From Hydrangea macrophylla (Eukaryota; Streptophyta; Magnoliopsida; Cornales; Hydrangeaceae): a DNA stretch of 64,000 nt. Shown piece by piece: positions 11,283 to 21,286 of this stretch. Positions within the stretch are counted from its first letter, which is position 1. Every line of letters begins with the position of its first letter. The stretch spans positions 52,540,533 through 52,604,532 of the forward strand of contig CM066987.1 of the NCBI GenBank assembly GCA_033977485.1, in the 5' to 3' direction. A program made the translations under genes and the position numbers. A model generated the notes under the pieces. It was not told the origin of the DNA. It worked only from the letters and a program-made list of their open reading frames with translations, and did not search any database.

Positions 11283-11440
11283 GTCAATCCTTGACTTATT
11301 GACTTTTCTTGGGAATCCACGTATGATTCCTTTATGCTTATGCCTTGTTGAATTGGTCCACGTAGGACTATTCCTTGCTTTTCTTGGTATTGTTTGACTT
11401 GTTGACCTCGGCCATGTGGCTTGGTTTTCGGGGTGTTACA
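11283..11440 (-). repeat. Right arm of the 158-bp inverted repeat flanking element A
   Basis: Read on the minus strand this begins TGTAACACCCCG and matches 869-1026 along its length. The first five bases are the target duplication of element A, so element A landed next to the hairpin centre. Confidence 0.7.
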
Positions 11441-12479
11441 GTATTACTTGAGTGAGTAACGGATAAACAAAATTTAAATGAGCAAATTTATTCTCCAATG
11501 TGTTTTTTTTTTTTGGTTTTTGTATTGACTAGTGTCGTAGGAGAAATACACATTAGCAGTTAGTAATATACACACACACACACAACAGGGGCGCGACAGC
11601 ATAGGGGAGCCAAATCCCACATTAAAAAAAAATTCCCTAATGCGGCTCCCAAGATTCAAACCCACAACCACCCAATTGGGGATTTGAATCCTGGCCATTA
11701 GGTGAGAATCCTGAGATGGTTCCCATGTTACCATCTCTCTTTTGTTTTGCATTATGCCAGTCACTTTACAGGGATCTCTTTTGTTTGCCTTATGCCAGTC
11801 ACTTTATAGAAAGTAAATGTATCTCTCTGTGTGTATATATATAATGATTTTCATACCTAAATCTAGTTGGTATATATGTTCATTCTGTCGGTTTTTAACC
11901 CAAAATTAACCCGAACCAACCCGAAACTGACGGGTTGGTTCCACCCGACTTGACAGATGGATGATGGATTATAAACTTGTAATCCGATAGGATTTCGATG
12001 GATGATCGGATGGGGTGAAACACGACTCACCCAACCCATGGCCACCCCTACCAAATTGTCACAATTTTAAAACATGAAGGCCTTAAATGACACAATAAAT
12101 TTTACAGGGCCCAAAATGAAACTTAGGGCAAACTACAGGATACTAAAGTGTGTTTTAGCCTTTTTTTTAATTTCTGAAAACATGACAGAAAAAAAAAACA
12201 GTAACGAAGAGTTTAATTTATGATATAGATTCCATTATAGCATGGCTTTTAGTATACATCCCTAACAGAAGTGTGTGTTGAGAAAGAATCACAAGCTAAG
12301 AAATTCAAACACAAGCTTTGGCTATAGGGATTTAGGCTTCTCTCTCTATAAATATCTGAAATTAACTCTCCAGCTCTCTCTTTTCTCTCTGTGTTTTTAT
12401 GCAGAATGAGAGTGCATGTGTGCATATATAGAGAGTAAAATGGATGAACTTGGTGGTCAAGTAATTTCTCTTATACTCA
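11441..12479. other. Gene-free stretch with probable MITE remnant
   Basis: No coding gene is visible. Between about 11885 and 12049 there are several AACCCGAACC and GGGTTGG-type segments ending in GGCCACCCCTA, which resemble worn hAT-type MITEs, but clear termini and target duplication were not found. There is a (CA)n run near 11570. The rest is AT-rich sequence with T and A tracts. Confidence 0.35.
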
Positions 12480-12970
12480 ACAAAATAAATTTTAATTCCT
12501 CAATTCTATTTTCCACAATTACCCTTAATTATTACAATATTTTTTTTAGTTTCGTCTTAGTGTAGATTTCAAGGAAGGGTTGATTTGAAAAGTAAGTAAA
12601 AATTGTATACCAATATAAGAAAGTGGACACTAATTTTGAGACATCCCAAAATGGAATATAGGACTCAAAACAAGGGACGGAGGGAGTAATATTTTTTTGG
12701 CAAAATGGCAGTTTATCAGGGTTGTACTTTTTTTTTGGTAACCGTGCGTGTCCGGGCTAGCTTGCGCGCACCTCGACTAATCCCACGAGGCCAGAGCGCT
12801 CGGGTGAATCACCTGTGGCCACCCCCTTGAGATTCGAACTTGAGACCTCTGGATATAATACCCAGAAGATTTGCCATCCGACCACAAGGGAAATGGTTGC
12901 TGTGCTGTTATTATCTGTGGTTCTATCATAAATAGCTATGATGCTATTGTTAGTGTATCTTCAAAAAGTC
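12480..12970. repeat. Duplicated block, copy 1
   Basis: From about 12515 to 12970 this block matches 16483-16970 in the same orientation at roughly 93-95% identity by eye. It contains the right end of the Stowaway MITE, the SINE and about 90 bp of flanking sequence. The left end of the MITE is missing or replaced here. Since unrelated neighbours are shared, this is a segmental duplication and not two separate insertions. Confidence 0.8.
12728..12890 (-). mobile_element. Au-like SINE, copy 1
   Basis: On the minus strand the element opens with a tRNA-like head (CCCTTGTGGTCGGATGG, then B box AGTTCGAATCT). It ends GGTTACC followed by a T-run complement. The stretch GTCCGGGCTAGCTTGCGCGC is the familiar conserved body of plant Au SINEs. 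It is transcribed by RNA polymerase III if active and is moved by LINE machinery in trans. Confidence 0.75.
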
Positions 12971-13071
12971 TATTTTCTTCTCCCTCTAATATAGAATGAG
13001 ATTAGTACTTCAAATTCAAAAGTCAATTAATGAACACAAAAAAGATAGTTGAAATTTAGGTAAAGTGTGAT

Positions 13072-13222
13072 GCTATTGTCACTCCATCATTGAACCAATG
13101 AACGCCATGGTACCACTCTTAAAGTATGTAGTACCATGCATGTCATGCATTGCGTACATGGCACCACATACTCTGAGAATGGTACAATGGAGTGTGTTGA
13201 TTTAATGATAGAGTGACAATAA
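13072..13222. mobile_element. Foldback MITE
   Basis: The two halves are inverted copies of each other. The left begins GCTATTGTCACTCCATCATT and the right ends AATGATAGAGTGACAATAA, and each arm is about 70 bp. It has no coding capacity. Superfamily and target duplication are unclear. Confidence 0.55.
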
Positions 13223-14500
13223 TAATTCCCTTAAAAAATTGTAAAATAAAAAAAGTTGTTTCTCCTTTCAAAAGTTGTTAGTATGTAATAATTTTTTAAT
13301 GATTTTTTTGTAGTTACTCTTGAGTAAGTTTATATTTTTTTTTCCAAATATACTTTTAGAGAAATGTTATGACTACCGGTTTAAGTCCACAGGATGTAGC
13401 CACCGGATATATGTGGCAGATTTCTATCAAAATACTATTTTCGTGTTTCTTTCCCTTTATATATAATTGTAATTAATTATGATGGTGCGACAATAACATC
13501 AACTTTTTTTAATGGATCAAAACATAGAAAAAATTTCTATTTCTTTTCTCAGTTCTTGTTGCCCAGTGTCCCCAGTGCCCACCCTTGTCATCATGTGCTT
13601 TGTCTACAAGTCTTCCCTGAGCCTTAAACCTCTAACATGTTGTCACAACATAAACACACAAAATAAAATATACTTTTGAATGATGAAAAACTTAATTCGT
13701 TTTGAAAAATTCTTATGGATCAAAATATATTACCATACAAACTTTTTTTTTTTCTATTTCCTTCTTCAAGGCAGCATCAAAAAAATTATTGTTGGTCCAC
13801 CCTGATTATCACTGGCTTATCCACAACTCTTCCTTGAGCTTTGAATTATCTGACCTGTTGTCACAAAATATTTAGACAGACACAGTCTCTCTATCCATGG
13901 GGCACTCCATCATCCAATCCATACTGGACATGTCAACGTACAATCCATAGGGTATAAATAAGAAGTATTACTAACAAATACATTTAAAGAAGGTTTAAAG
14001 ACTAATGCAGACAACAAATATCCAATTACACAGTGTTAAACAGCATGTATAAGTCTATATTTTATATAACAAAGCCATCCATCAACAAAGAGAAAAATGA
14101 AAAAAAAAAAAAAAAAACAGCATGTAAGTCATAATAGTTTCATACAGACAATTAAATATCAAATCCAAATAGTTTCTCCTCATAAACATTCCACAACAAA
14201 AGGCCACCACCACCACCACCACTTCAAAAAGGTAGCAATGCAAACTCCATGCTAGCTTCTTCCCTTCTGAAGGGCTTTTCCTCTGCACAGATTTCATCAA
14301 AAAAATTTTTTTTTAAAAATTATAGATATAGAGTTGATATACTAAAAAAAAAACATATCAAAGTTCCGTTTGTGTGTGTATATATATATATATAATGGTT
14401 GTGACTGAGAGAGCTGCATGCAAAAAGAATAAAAAGTTAAAAAAAAAACATATAAAAATAAAAGTCAAGAAAACCCACAATAAAAGACCCAAAAAAAAAA
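13223..14500. other. Gene-free AT-rich stretch
   Basis: Long A and T tracts, a (CCA)n run at about 14200-14222 and a (TA)n run near 14385 are present. Short open frames here are low-complexity and carry no family motif. The right end probably includes sequence beyond the host gene's 3' UTR. Confidence 0.5.
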
Positions 14501-14671
14501 GAGAAATGCTACACACACATTCCAAACACACCCCCAACCACACCCCTTGCTTTAAATGCATGTACCTTGTGCTGTTTGAATTTTCACACTTTTCTGTGCA
14601 CCACTTACACAACACAGGGTACATGTATTTAAAGCAATGGTGTGGTTTAGAATGTGTGTGTAGCATTTCTC
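14501..14671. mobile_element. Foldback MITE just past the host gene
   Basis: This 171-bp hairpin-forming repeat starts GAGAAATGCTACACACACAT and ends with the exact inverse. The arms continue imperfectly for about 70 bp each (TTGCTTTAAATGCATGTACC against its inverse). It ends 40 bp beyond the stop codon of the minus-strand gene at 14712, so it probably lies in that gene's 3' UTR or terminator. Flanking A-rich sequence hides the target duplication. Confidence 0.7.
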
Positions 14672-14711
14672 AGAAAAAAAAAGTTCAAAGACATACCAAA
14701 CTCACATGGAT

Positions 14712-15242
14712 CTAGGTGCAAAAAGTCAGAAATGGTATCAGCACCACCATGAGAGTGGAGAGAACCCAAACCACATAGAGGGGCAAATACTTCCAGTAAT
14801 TAGTACCAAGTTCGCGTGCTGCCTTTCTGTTCTCATTCAGGAAGGAAGGAGGCACAAGATAATCAAGGTCAGGGACTTGGCGGAGAAGCACCTCACGCTT
14901 ATCCTTTAGTACGCGAACTCTCCTTTGATTCTCTCTTAAAAGACTCCTATAGTGGTTGAGTTGAAGAGTATTGTATGCGGATAGAGAAAGTCCGGACATG
15001 ATGAGCAAAAACGAGAGAAAACATGTATATTTGTCCAAAGAGCAAGGCTCGTCTGGTAGTAACCCATACTTGATTAGGATGTTGAATTGCATACCTTGAC
15101 ACACAGTTGAAACTGTGAAGCCACCAAAGACCATCTGCCTGTAGTAATGGATTTGAGCACAGATGGACTCCTCTAGTCTCAAAAAAGACTGGACGAGGTC
15201 CTTGTACTGTTGCATATGGGAAGATGATGATCTTGGGTCCAT
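14712..15242 (-). CDS. Small three-helix membrane protein, host gene
   Basis: This 176-residue protein is the only likely host gene in the window. The chosen start (ATG at 15242, MDPRSSSSHM) lies about 100 bp after a TATA box; an upstream in-frame ATG would place low-complexity Ser-Leu sequence from the CT-rich leader in the protein. Residues 10-36 look like an amphipathic helix. Hydrophobic spans lie at about 37-57, 72-93 and 152-174. A highly charged segment at about 100-125 (NQRRVRVLKDKREVLLRQ) suggests a cytosolic coiled-coil loop. There is no intron and no signal peptide. It probably sits in an internal or plasma membrane. I do not recognise the family; it has the look of plant-specific uncharacterised membrane proteins. 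No stops or frameshifts are seen. Confidence 0.75.
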   Translation of the reverse strand: MDPRSSSSHMQQYKDLVQSFLRLEESICAQIHYYRQMVFGGFTVSTVCQGMQFNILIKYGLLPDEPCSLDKYTCFLSFLLIMSGLSLSAYNTLQLNHYRSLLRENQRRVRVLKDKREVLLRQVPDLDYLVPPSFLNENRKAARELGTNYWKYLPLYVVWVLSTLMVVLIPFLTFCT

Positions 15243-15288
15243 GAGAGAGAAGGAAAAGAGTAAGTATGGAATGCAGCAGTATAGAGGA

Positions 15289-15307
15289 AGAGAGAGAGAG
15301 AGAGAGT
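15289..15307. repeat. (GA)n microsatellite in the host gene 5' leader
   Basis: A GA repeat on the plus strand is a CT repeat in the mRNA leader of the 14712-15242 gene, between the TATA box and the start codon. CT-rich leaders are common in plant promoters. Confidence 0.7.
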
Positions 15308-15344
15308 TTGTGTTTTTTTGGGACTCCAATATTTTGGGGAGGAA

Positions 15345-15354
15345 TTATTTATAG
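15345..15354 (-). promoter_or_regulatory. TATA box of the host gene
   Basis: The minus strand reads CTATAAATAA. It lies about 105 bp before the start codon, giving a predicted mRNA start near 15315 and a leader of roughly 75 nt. Confidence 0.6.
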
Positions 15355-16407
15355 AGGAATGACCTACCAATACACTCACTCGATCTCTCTCTCTCTCTGG
15401 TTTGCATATGCCAGTCATTTTACAGCGAGTAAGTGGATTCATTAACCTTTTTTTTTTTTTTTTTTTTTTTTTCTTTTTTTCATTAGTTCATTTAAGAAAT
15501 GATGGCTCACTTTTGTGTTGGTTTTTTTGTTTTCTCTCTATATTGCACTTAGAGAGCATTTTTCTCACACATTGTTCACTCAGTTCTTTATTGAGTGATG
15601 TCTTTTTATTTTATTTCCGTTTTATCGGATATCTACAATCAACATGATTACTAGCTAGAGTGTGACATATGTCACCAAACGGAACTATTGGTAAGCACAA
15701 ATAGGTAAACAAAAATACACTTTTCAACTTAAATACGTAACAATATTAACTTTTCTGATCTATCATTTATTTCCACCTAATCCATTTCATAAAACTAGCA
15801 AAAAAGTGTTTGGGGACCACAATTGTCAAATTAATAGTGATTATTGTCAAAAACAAACTTGCTAGTGGCAAACTGATAGCCGTATACATAGCCAGTATGT
15901 GATTTTGGATCTTCTATGACATACTTTTAAACGTTTTGAATGTATTATAGCATCCCTAAAATTGTTTATAACCAATTATTTTTGCCAAAAATTAATTTTG
16001 GCTATCTAGATGAAAAGAACAAAAGATTGAGATTCGGAGCAAAAATATCGGAAATCATTGTTAGACAAATCTGATTAATCAGAAAAATAAATTTGAATAA
16101 CTGGACATGCCAGCTGCCTAGCGTGCTGCAATACATAAACCCTTTCTGACCCTTTTACTTATAAAAAGAAAAATGTTACAAGGCTCGTTTACCCAAGTCA
16201 TTTTAAGGAAAGGAATTTAAGGAAAGACATAAATACGGTAGATGAGAAATACTAGAAAAGATGATCAGGACAAATGTACAGTGAAGAGAGAGAAATCATT
16301 GAATCACTGTAAATTAAGAGGACCCCTTGACAATTTTGCTTTTTTTCTCAGAAAGTGGACCCTTCACTAGGAAATGCAAAATAGCACGGTTATTTTTTTT
16401 TTTCTTA
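15355..16407. other. Gene-free stretch, upstream of the host gene
   Basis: It contains a CT repeat near 15390, a long T tract at about 15450-15480 and otherwise AT-rich sequence. It is the likely promoter-proximal region of the host gene, but no further motif could be assigned. Confidence 0.45.
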
Positions 16408-16661
16408 CCTCCTTCCGTCCCCTGTTTATTTAGTCCACTTTTAAGAACTCAATTTTTTAAGGGAATAAAAAAATTTATACATATTTTCCACAATTACCCT
16501 TAATTATTACAATAATTTTTTTAGTTTTGTCTTAGTGTAGATTTCAAGGAAGGGTTGATTTGAAAAGTAAGTAAAAATTGTATACCAATATAAGAAAGTG
16601 GACACTAATTTTGAGACATCCCAAAATGGAATATATGACTCAAAACAAGGGACGGAGGGAG
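16408..16661. mobile_element. Stowaway-type MITE (Tc1/mariner)
   Basis: The element has terminal repeats CCTCCTTCCGTCCCC and GGGACGGAGGGAG (inverse of CTCCCTCCGTCCC, the Stowaway signature) and a TA target duplication at 16406-16407 and 16662-16663. It is 254 bp with no coding capacity. A right-hand piece of the same element is in the duplicated block near 12515-12689. Confidence 0.8.
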
Positions 16662-16970
16662 TAATATTTTTTTGGCAAAATGGCAGTTTATCAGGACTGT
16701 ACTTTTTTTTTTTGGTAACCGTGGATGTCCGGACTAGCTTGCGCGCACTTCGACTAATCCCACGAAGCCAGGGCGCTCGGGTGAATCACTTGTGGCCACC
16801 CCCTTGAGATTCGAACTTGAGACCTCTGGGTATAACACCCAGAGACCTTGCTATCCGACCACAAGGAAAGTGGTTGCTGTGCTGTTATTATCTGTGGTTC
16901 TATCATAATAGCTATGATGCTACTGTCAGTGTATCTTCAAAAAGTCTATTTTCTTCTCCCTCTAATTTAT
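16483..16970. repeat. Duplicated block, copy 2
   Basis: Direct copy of about 12515-12970, including the MITE body, the SINE and the flanking segment that ends in TCTATTTTCTTCTCCCTCTA. The two copies bracket the host gene at a distance of about 4 kb. Confidence 0.8.
16703..16866 (-). mobile_element. Au-like SINE, copy 2
   Basis: Same element as 12728-12890, with B box AGTTCGAATCT on the minus strand and the TAGCTTGCGCGC body, ending in a T-run on the plus strand. It shares its insertion site with copy 1, so it arose by block duplication. Confidence 0.75.
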
Positions 16971-17103
16971 CTAACGAAGCTGATATTTTTTCTTTTAATG
17001 TAAAAGATAGATATGAATGGCTGCCTTAGACCATCTCCCAAGTCCCAAATATTATATTAAATTTGTGCCGTTTTAAGGCCAACATATCAAATACTACAAA
17101 TTA

Positions 17104-17290
17104 CCACGGCCCCTTTGGCTAATTGGCATCACCTCCATAATTTTCTTAGAGTAGTGAGGATCAGGGTGCGATTCGACTCATCTTAGAAGAGTTTGAGCTG
17201 TAGTTTATACAGCCCACGTAGACTGGATGGACTGGCTAGCGTCCCATGCTCTTCAGTCTTCAGGTTCATGTCGCTTGCAATAACTCTACT
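17104..17290 (+). mobile_element. Candidate tRNA-derived SINE
   Basis: An A-box-like TGGCTAATTGGCATC near 17114 is followed about 50 bp later by a B-box-like GTGCGATTCGACTC. This is the internal promoter layout of a RNA polymerase III SINE head. The 3' end is unclear and no second copy lies in the window, so the call is tentative. Confidence 0.4.
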
Positions 17291-17299
17291 CCCACCCTT

Positions 17300-17805
17300 A
17301 ACAGACTAACTTATGACTACTGACCATCATCTATGACCAAAGAAAAAATTTCCTTACAAATTTATTCTTTTATCATTTAGCATAAATATATGATACATTG
17401 ATACCAATAAACTGATTTAATTATGTCATACAACTTTTATATGTGATTAAAAGGAAGACAATGTATAAAGTTGTCAACATTTAGTACAAAATTGCCAAGC
17501 TCCCAACTTTATACCCATATCTCAAAATTTTGCATCCAGATCTCAAAATATTTTACCAAGGTTTCTAAAAATTAAACCACTCTTGTCACATCGCATCATA
17601 GAATTCTCGTTTCATTCTTCAATCGCTCTCTCTTCTTTGTACAAAAACAATGGATAAAATAATCCATCAAAATATTTGTTGCTTCTTGCAAGAGACATGC
17701 AATTCCAGGTATAATTAAGCTAATTAGCAATTAAATATATACTATACATTACACAAAATTAATTGTCACATGAAATAAAGCATTATAAAGTATTACTTTA
17801 TCCAA
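17300..17805. other. Gene-free AT-rich stretch
   Basis: I see no gene, terminal repeats or tandem arrays in this segment. Confidence 0.5.
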
Positions 17806-17999
17806 AGTTAGGTAAGAAGCTTCTCATATGAGAAAGCAATTTATGAGAAGCTTTTTATATGAGAAAGCAATTTATGACCCTCGGATGAGAAATCAGTCAC
17901 TGGATTTTGGAGGATCTCGAGTTGTATATATGGCTAATGATGACTCATTCAATGGCTAAAATGTGCTTTCTCATATGAGAAGCTGGTCACTATAACCCT
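17806..17999. mobile_element. MITE related to the 20570-20740 element
   Basis: The left end reads GGTAAGAAGCTTCTCATATG and the right end CATATGAGAAGCTGGTCAC, sharing the CTTCTCATATGAGAAG core with the terminal repeats of 20570-20740. A short internal repeat of the left end is present. The termini are less clean than in the other copy. Confidence 0.5.
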
Positions 18000-18140
18000 T
18001 TCCATATTTCGGATCCGAATGTTAGTTAATAGATGGAAGTTATGGGAAGTCAAATCTGTCATATTGCTTCAGTACATTTCGTTCGGTTCCCCTCATATAG
18101 ATGCACAATTTCCAAAAAAAAAAATAGTAGTTTTAAAATA

Positions 18141-19702
18141 AGGGCAAATTACACTGACCTCCCTTGAGGTATATGACAATTACAAGAGTTTGAAAAATAA
18201 CACTCACCTCCCCTCTACCTACTTTGTGTGTGTAAGATTACCAATTTACCCCTTATCACCTTATATATATACAGGTATATATATATATATGTGTGTGTGT
18301 GTGTGCGCGCGTGTGTGTATGCGCGCGTGCGCATTAGATAAAATTATATATACATTAATACATTTTTTAGATTTAGATTTATAGTATTTAGTCTTAACTT
18401 TATAAATATTTGCCACTCGAAAAACTAAATCTTTATGAAAATTTATAAATAAACGGGTAATGTTGTGCTCCTCAACTTTCTTTCCCAAAAGGGTTTCCCA
18501 ACAAATGTGGCAGTAGACCAAGTTGATTTTGATTGATTAATGTTAAAGTGGTCCCACTTTAATATCATTTGGGATAAAAATTTGGGAAGCACAACATTAA
18601 GCTAAATAATTATTCTAATGTCTTTCACCTATTACTTGGACAAAAAAGTTAATAACTTAATATTAAAAAGCTAAATCTGTAAAGTATTGTAAGTTTGTAA
18701 ATTTTCATTTGGGATGAAAATTTGGGAAGCATAGCATTACTTAAATAAATGTTCTAATGTCTTTCACCTACTACTTGGACAAAAAAGATAATGACTTAAA
18801 ATTAAAAAAACCAAATCTGTAAAATATTATAAATTTGTAAACTATTTATGTTTTATAATCTTTAACCATAACATACAATAGTTTACAAATATACAATATT
18901 TTATAGATTTGATTTTTTAATATTAAACAATTATCTTTTTTATCCAAGTAGAAGGTGAAAGACATTAGAACATTTATTGAGAGTAATGATATGCTTCACA
19001 AATTTTCAAAATCAAAATCAATTGGGTCTACTGCCACATGTGTTGGGAAAACTGTTGGGAAAGAAATTTGGGAAGCATAGCATTACTATTTTGTTCATAA
19101 AATTTTCTATAGTTTTATTTTTTTATTTTTTATTTTTATTTGAACAGCAAATTTTTAAAAAGTTAGGACTAAATACTATAAATCTAAATTTATGAAATTT
19201 ACTAATGTATACCAAATTTTCAAAATCAAAATCAACTTAGGCTTAGTTTGGCCCCCACGTGGCTTTTTAAAAGTAGCTTACGAAAGTTTTTATTAAGTTG
19301 TATGATAATTTTGTACATGCAAGTGACACATTAGTCTTCAAAAAAATGTCATGAAACCAAAAAGCAACCTTTAGCTTTTAAAACCTCCATTCTAGAGATT
19401 TTAAGAGCTCCTCCCAAAAAAGCCCTAAGTTCAATTATTGCAAAGCTCACAAACTAGTACTTACCAAATGAATTAACATAAAATTGTGCTTTAAGGAGAA
19501 GCACCAAAATGGGGGCCAAACTAAGCCTTGGTCCACTGCCACATGTGTTGGGAAAGTAATTTCGAAAGCATAGCATTACTCTTTTATTTATAAATTTTTC
19601 TATTTTTTTTCGAACGGCAAATTTTTATAAAGTTAGGACTAAATACTAGTATAAATCTAAATCTATAAAATTTGCTAATGTATGTATAATTTTTATCTAA
19701 TG

Positions 19703-19741
<39 letters not shown>

Positions 19742-19898
19742 GCATATATACATATATATATATATAAGGAGATAAAGGATAAATTGGTAATCGTACACAC
19801 AAAAAATAAGTAGAGGTGAGGTGAGTGTTATTTTCAAACTAGAGGAGAGGTTCCTGTAATTGTCATATACCTCAAGGGAGGTCAGTGTAATTTGCCCT
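18141..19898. mobile_element. Large element with about 285-bp terminal inverted repeats (Mutator-like?)
   Basis: The left arm (18141-18424) starts AGGGCAAATTACACTGACCT and the right arm (19608-19898) ends with its inverse. The arms include matching (TA)n/(TG)n microsatellites. Long terminal repeats without a transposase suggest a non-autonomous Mutator-like element, but a 9-bp target duplication was not clear. The interior holds repeated and inverted copies of a smaller unit ending TTTGGGAAGCATAGCATTAC and a nested Tourist MITE, and no gene. Confidence 0.6.
19240..19527. mobile_element. Tourist-type MITE (PIF/Harbinger) nested in the larger element
   Basis: Perfect 18-bp terminal repeats GGCTTAGTTTGGCCCCCA face each other, flanked by TTA on the left and TTG on the right (3-bp duplication with one mismatch). 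The 288-bp body has no coding capacity. An empty-site-like sequence occurs at about 19005-19045, where the same flanks run together without the insert. Confidence 0.7.
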
Positions 19899-19908
19899 TA
19901 AAAAATGC

Positions 19909-20569
19909 AATCTTAAAAAATTTGCTTTAAAAACTGTGAATGGAACTTAACAAAATGTACTGAAGCAACTTTACTGAAGTGTTATTATTATTTTTTTATT
20001 TTTATTTATTATTATTATTATTATTATTTTTTTATCTCTTGACCTGACAATGAACTTTGATACACCATTTTTTTTTTCTCTTTCTAATTTAATTCTCTCC
20101 TATTCCCAAGAATCCCAACCAATCTATCCTTTCATGAAAATAGTATACTTGCACTTAATTTCTTCTCTCATCTTTAATTCAATGTTTAGGAAAAAAGAGA
20201 GAGCAGATCCACAATTTTCATGAAGAGGAAAGAGTAATTGTGGGATACAAAAAATAGGATTAATTGAAGACAGATAGAAGATATTAATGCCAGAAAAGAT
20301 CAGTCAAAAGACATAAGCAACACAATTTCTGTTTGTGGATTAGCTTTCGTCATTTTCAGGCTTAATAAATGAACACAGAAATTTATTAGGGCTGAAAAAG
20401 GGGGAAAAAAAACTTGAATGAAACGGTCCTTTTTGTGACAGGGTATTCCAACCTGATTAGGAGTCTCTATGATTCATCTGGCCTCTATTTTCAGGAGAAG
20501 CCTTATCCAACTCACCAAAAAATCTATCCAACTCAACAAAAATTTAATGAGAGAGGATAAAATCATACA
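19909..20569. other. Gene-free AT-rich stretch
   Basis: ATT trinucleotide runs near 20000 and T tracts are present. I see no gene or terminal repeats. Confidence 0.5.
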
Positions 20570-20740
20570 GGGTAAGTCTATAGTGAGCAGCTTCTCATGT
20601 GAGAATGCGGGTTTTAACCGTTGTATGAGTATCTGACAATAAATGCATATCCAGATTCTTGAAAATCTTATGACCAAATGCTCATCCAACGGTTAAAATC
20701 CACCTTCTCATATGAGAAGCTTCTCACAATCGACTTACCC
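20570..20740. mobile_element. Mutator-type MITE
   Basis: Terminal repeats of about 38 bp start GGGTAAGTCTATAGTGAG on the left and, inverted, GGGTAAGTCGATTGTGAG on the right. Flanks AATCATACA (20561-20569) and AATTATACA (20741-20749) form a 9-bp target duplication with one mismatch, which is the Mutator length. Confidence 0.75.
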
Positions 20741-20887
20741 AATTATACATGGTATCCCGTGATACCCAATATTTTAAATTTAAGAAAAAAAAATTATATA
20801 TGATATATTGTGACAGCTGATCAATCATGCATACTAGTAATTTTTATGTTAAATTGTTGTAACTTCTGTTTAAATATATATAGATAT

Positions 20888-21055
20888 AGAGTTAGGCTTT
20901 AGTGTACATTGCGTAAGCGCACTAGGCTTCTAAGCCTAAAAATTCCGCGGGTCAACGGAGCGGCAGGATGGGGCATGGGTCAGTGGAGTGCTCTGCGGAT
21001 TTTTTATGCTTAAAAGCCCAGTGCGTTCACCCAGTACGCACTGGAGCCTAACTCT
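20888..21055. mobile_element. MITE with AGAGTTAGGCT ends
   Basis: The left end AGAGTTAGGCTTTAGTGTAC and the inverted right end AGAGTTAGGCTCCAGTGCGT match, and the similarity continues inward through AGGCTTNTAAGC-type sequence. A TA/CT microsatellite abuts each side and hides the target duplication. Superfamily is unknown. Confidence 0.6.
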
Positions 21056-21281
21056 CTCTCTCTCTATATATATATATTTATTTATCTACTACCCTATATA
21101 AAAGGTTTTTTTATTTATTTAAAGTGACAGTTTTACCCTTACTTTTCTTTTTAGTTCCATTTTTCTTTAATCATTACTTTCAGTTTTTGTCTTTTTGTGA
21201 GGTTAGGTTGGTCATTTCACTCACAAAACAACTCTTATTACTATAAGGTCAACTTTTAAAATTTGATTATTCTAGAAATCA
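21056..21281. other. Short gene-free AT-rich spacer
   Basis: CT and TA microsatellites are followed by AT-rich sequence. Nothing else is seen. Confidence 0.5.
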
Positions 21282-21286
21282 TGATT

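Noticed and set aside
18261..18384. Open frames through (TG)n/(CA)n tracts near 18290 and 19710
   Set aside because: Microsatellite translation inside the arms of an inverted-repeat element.
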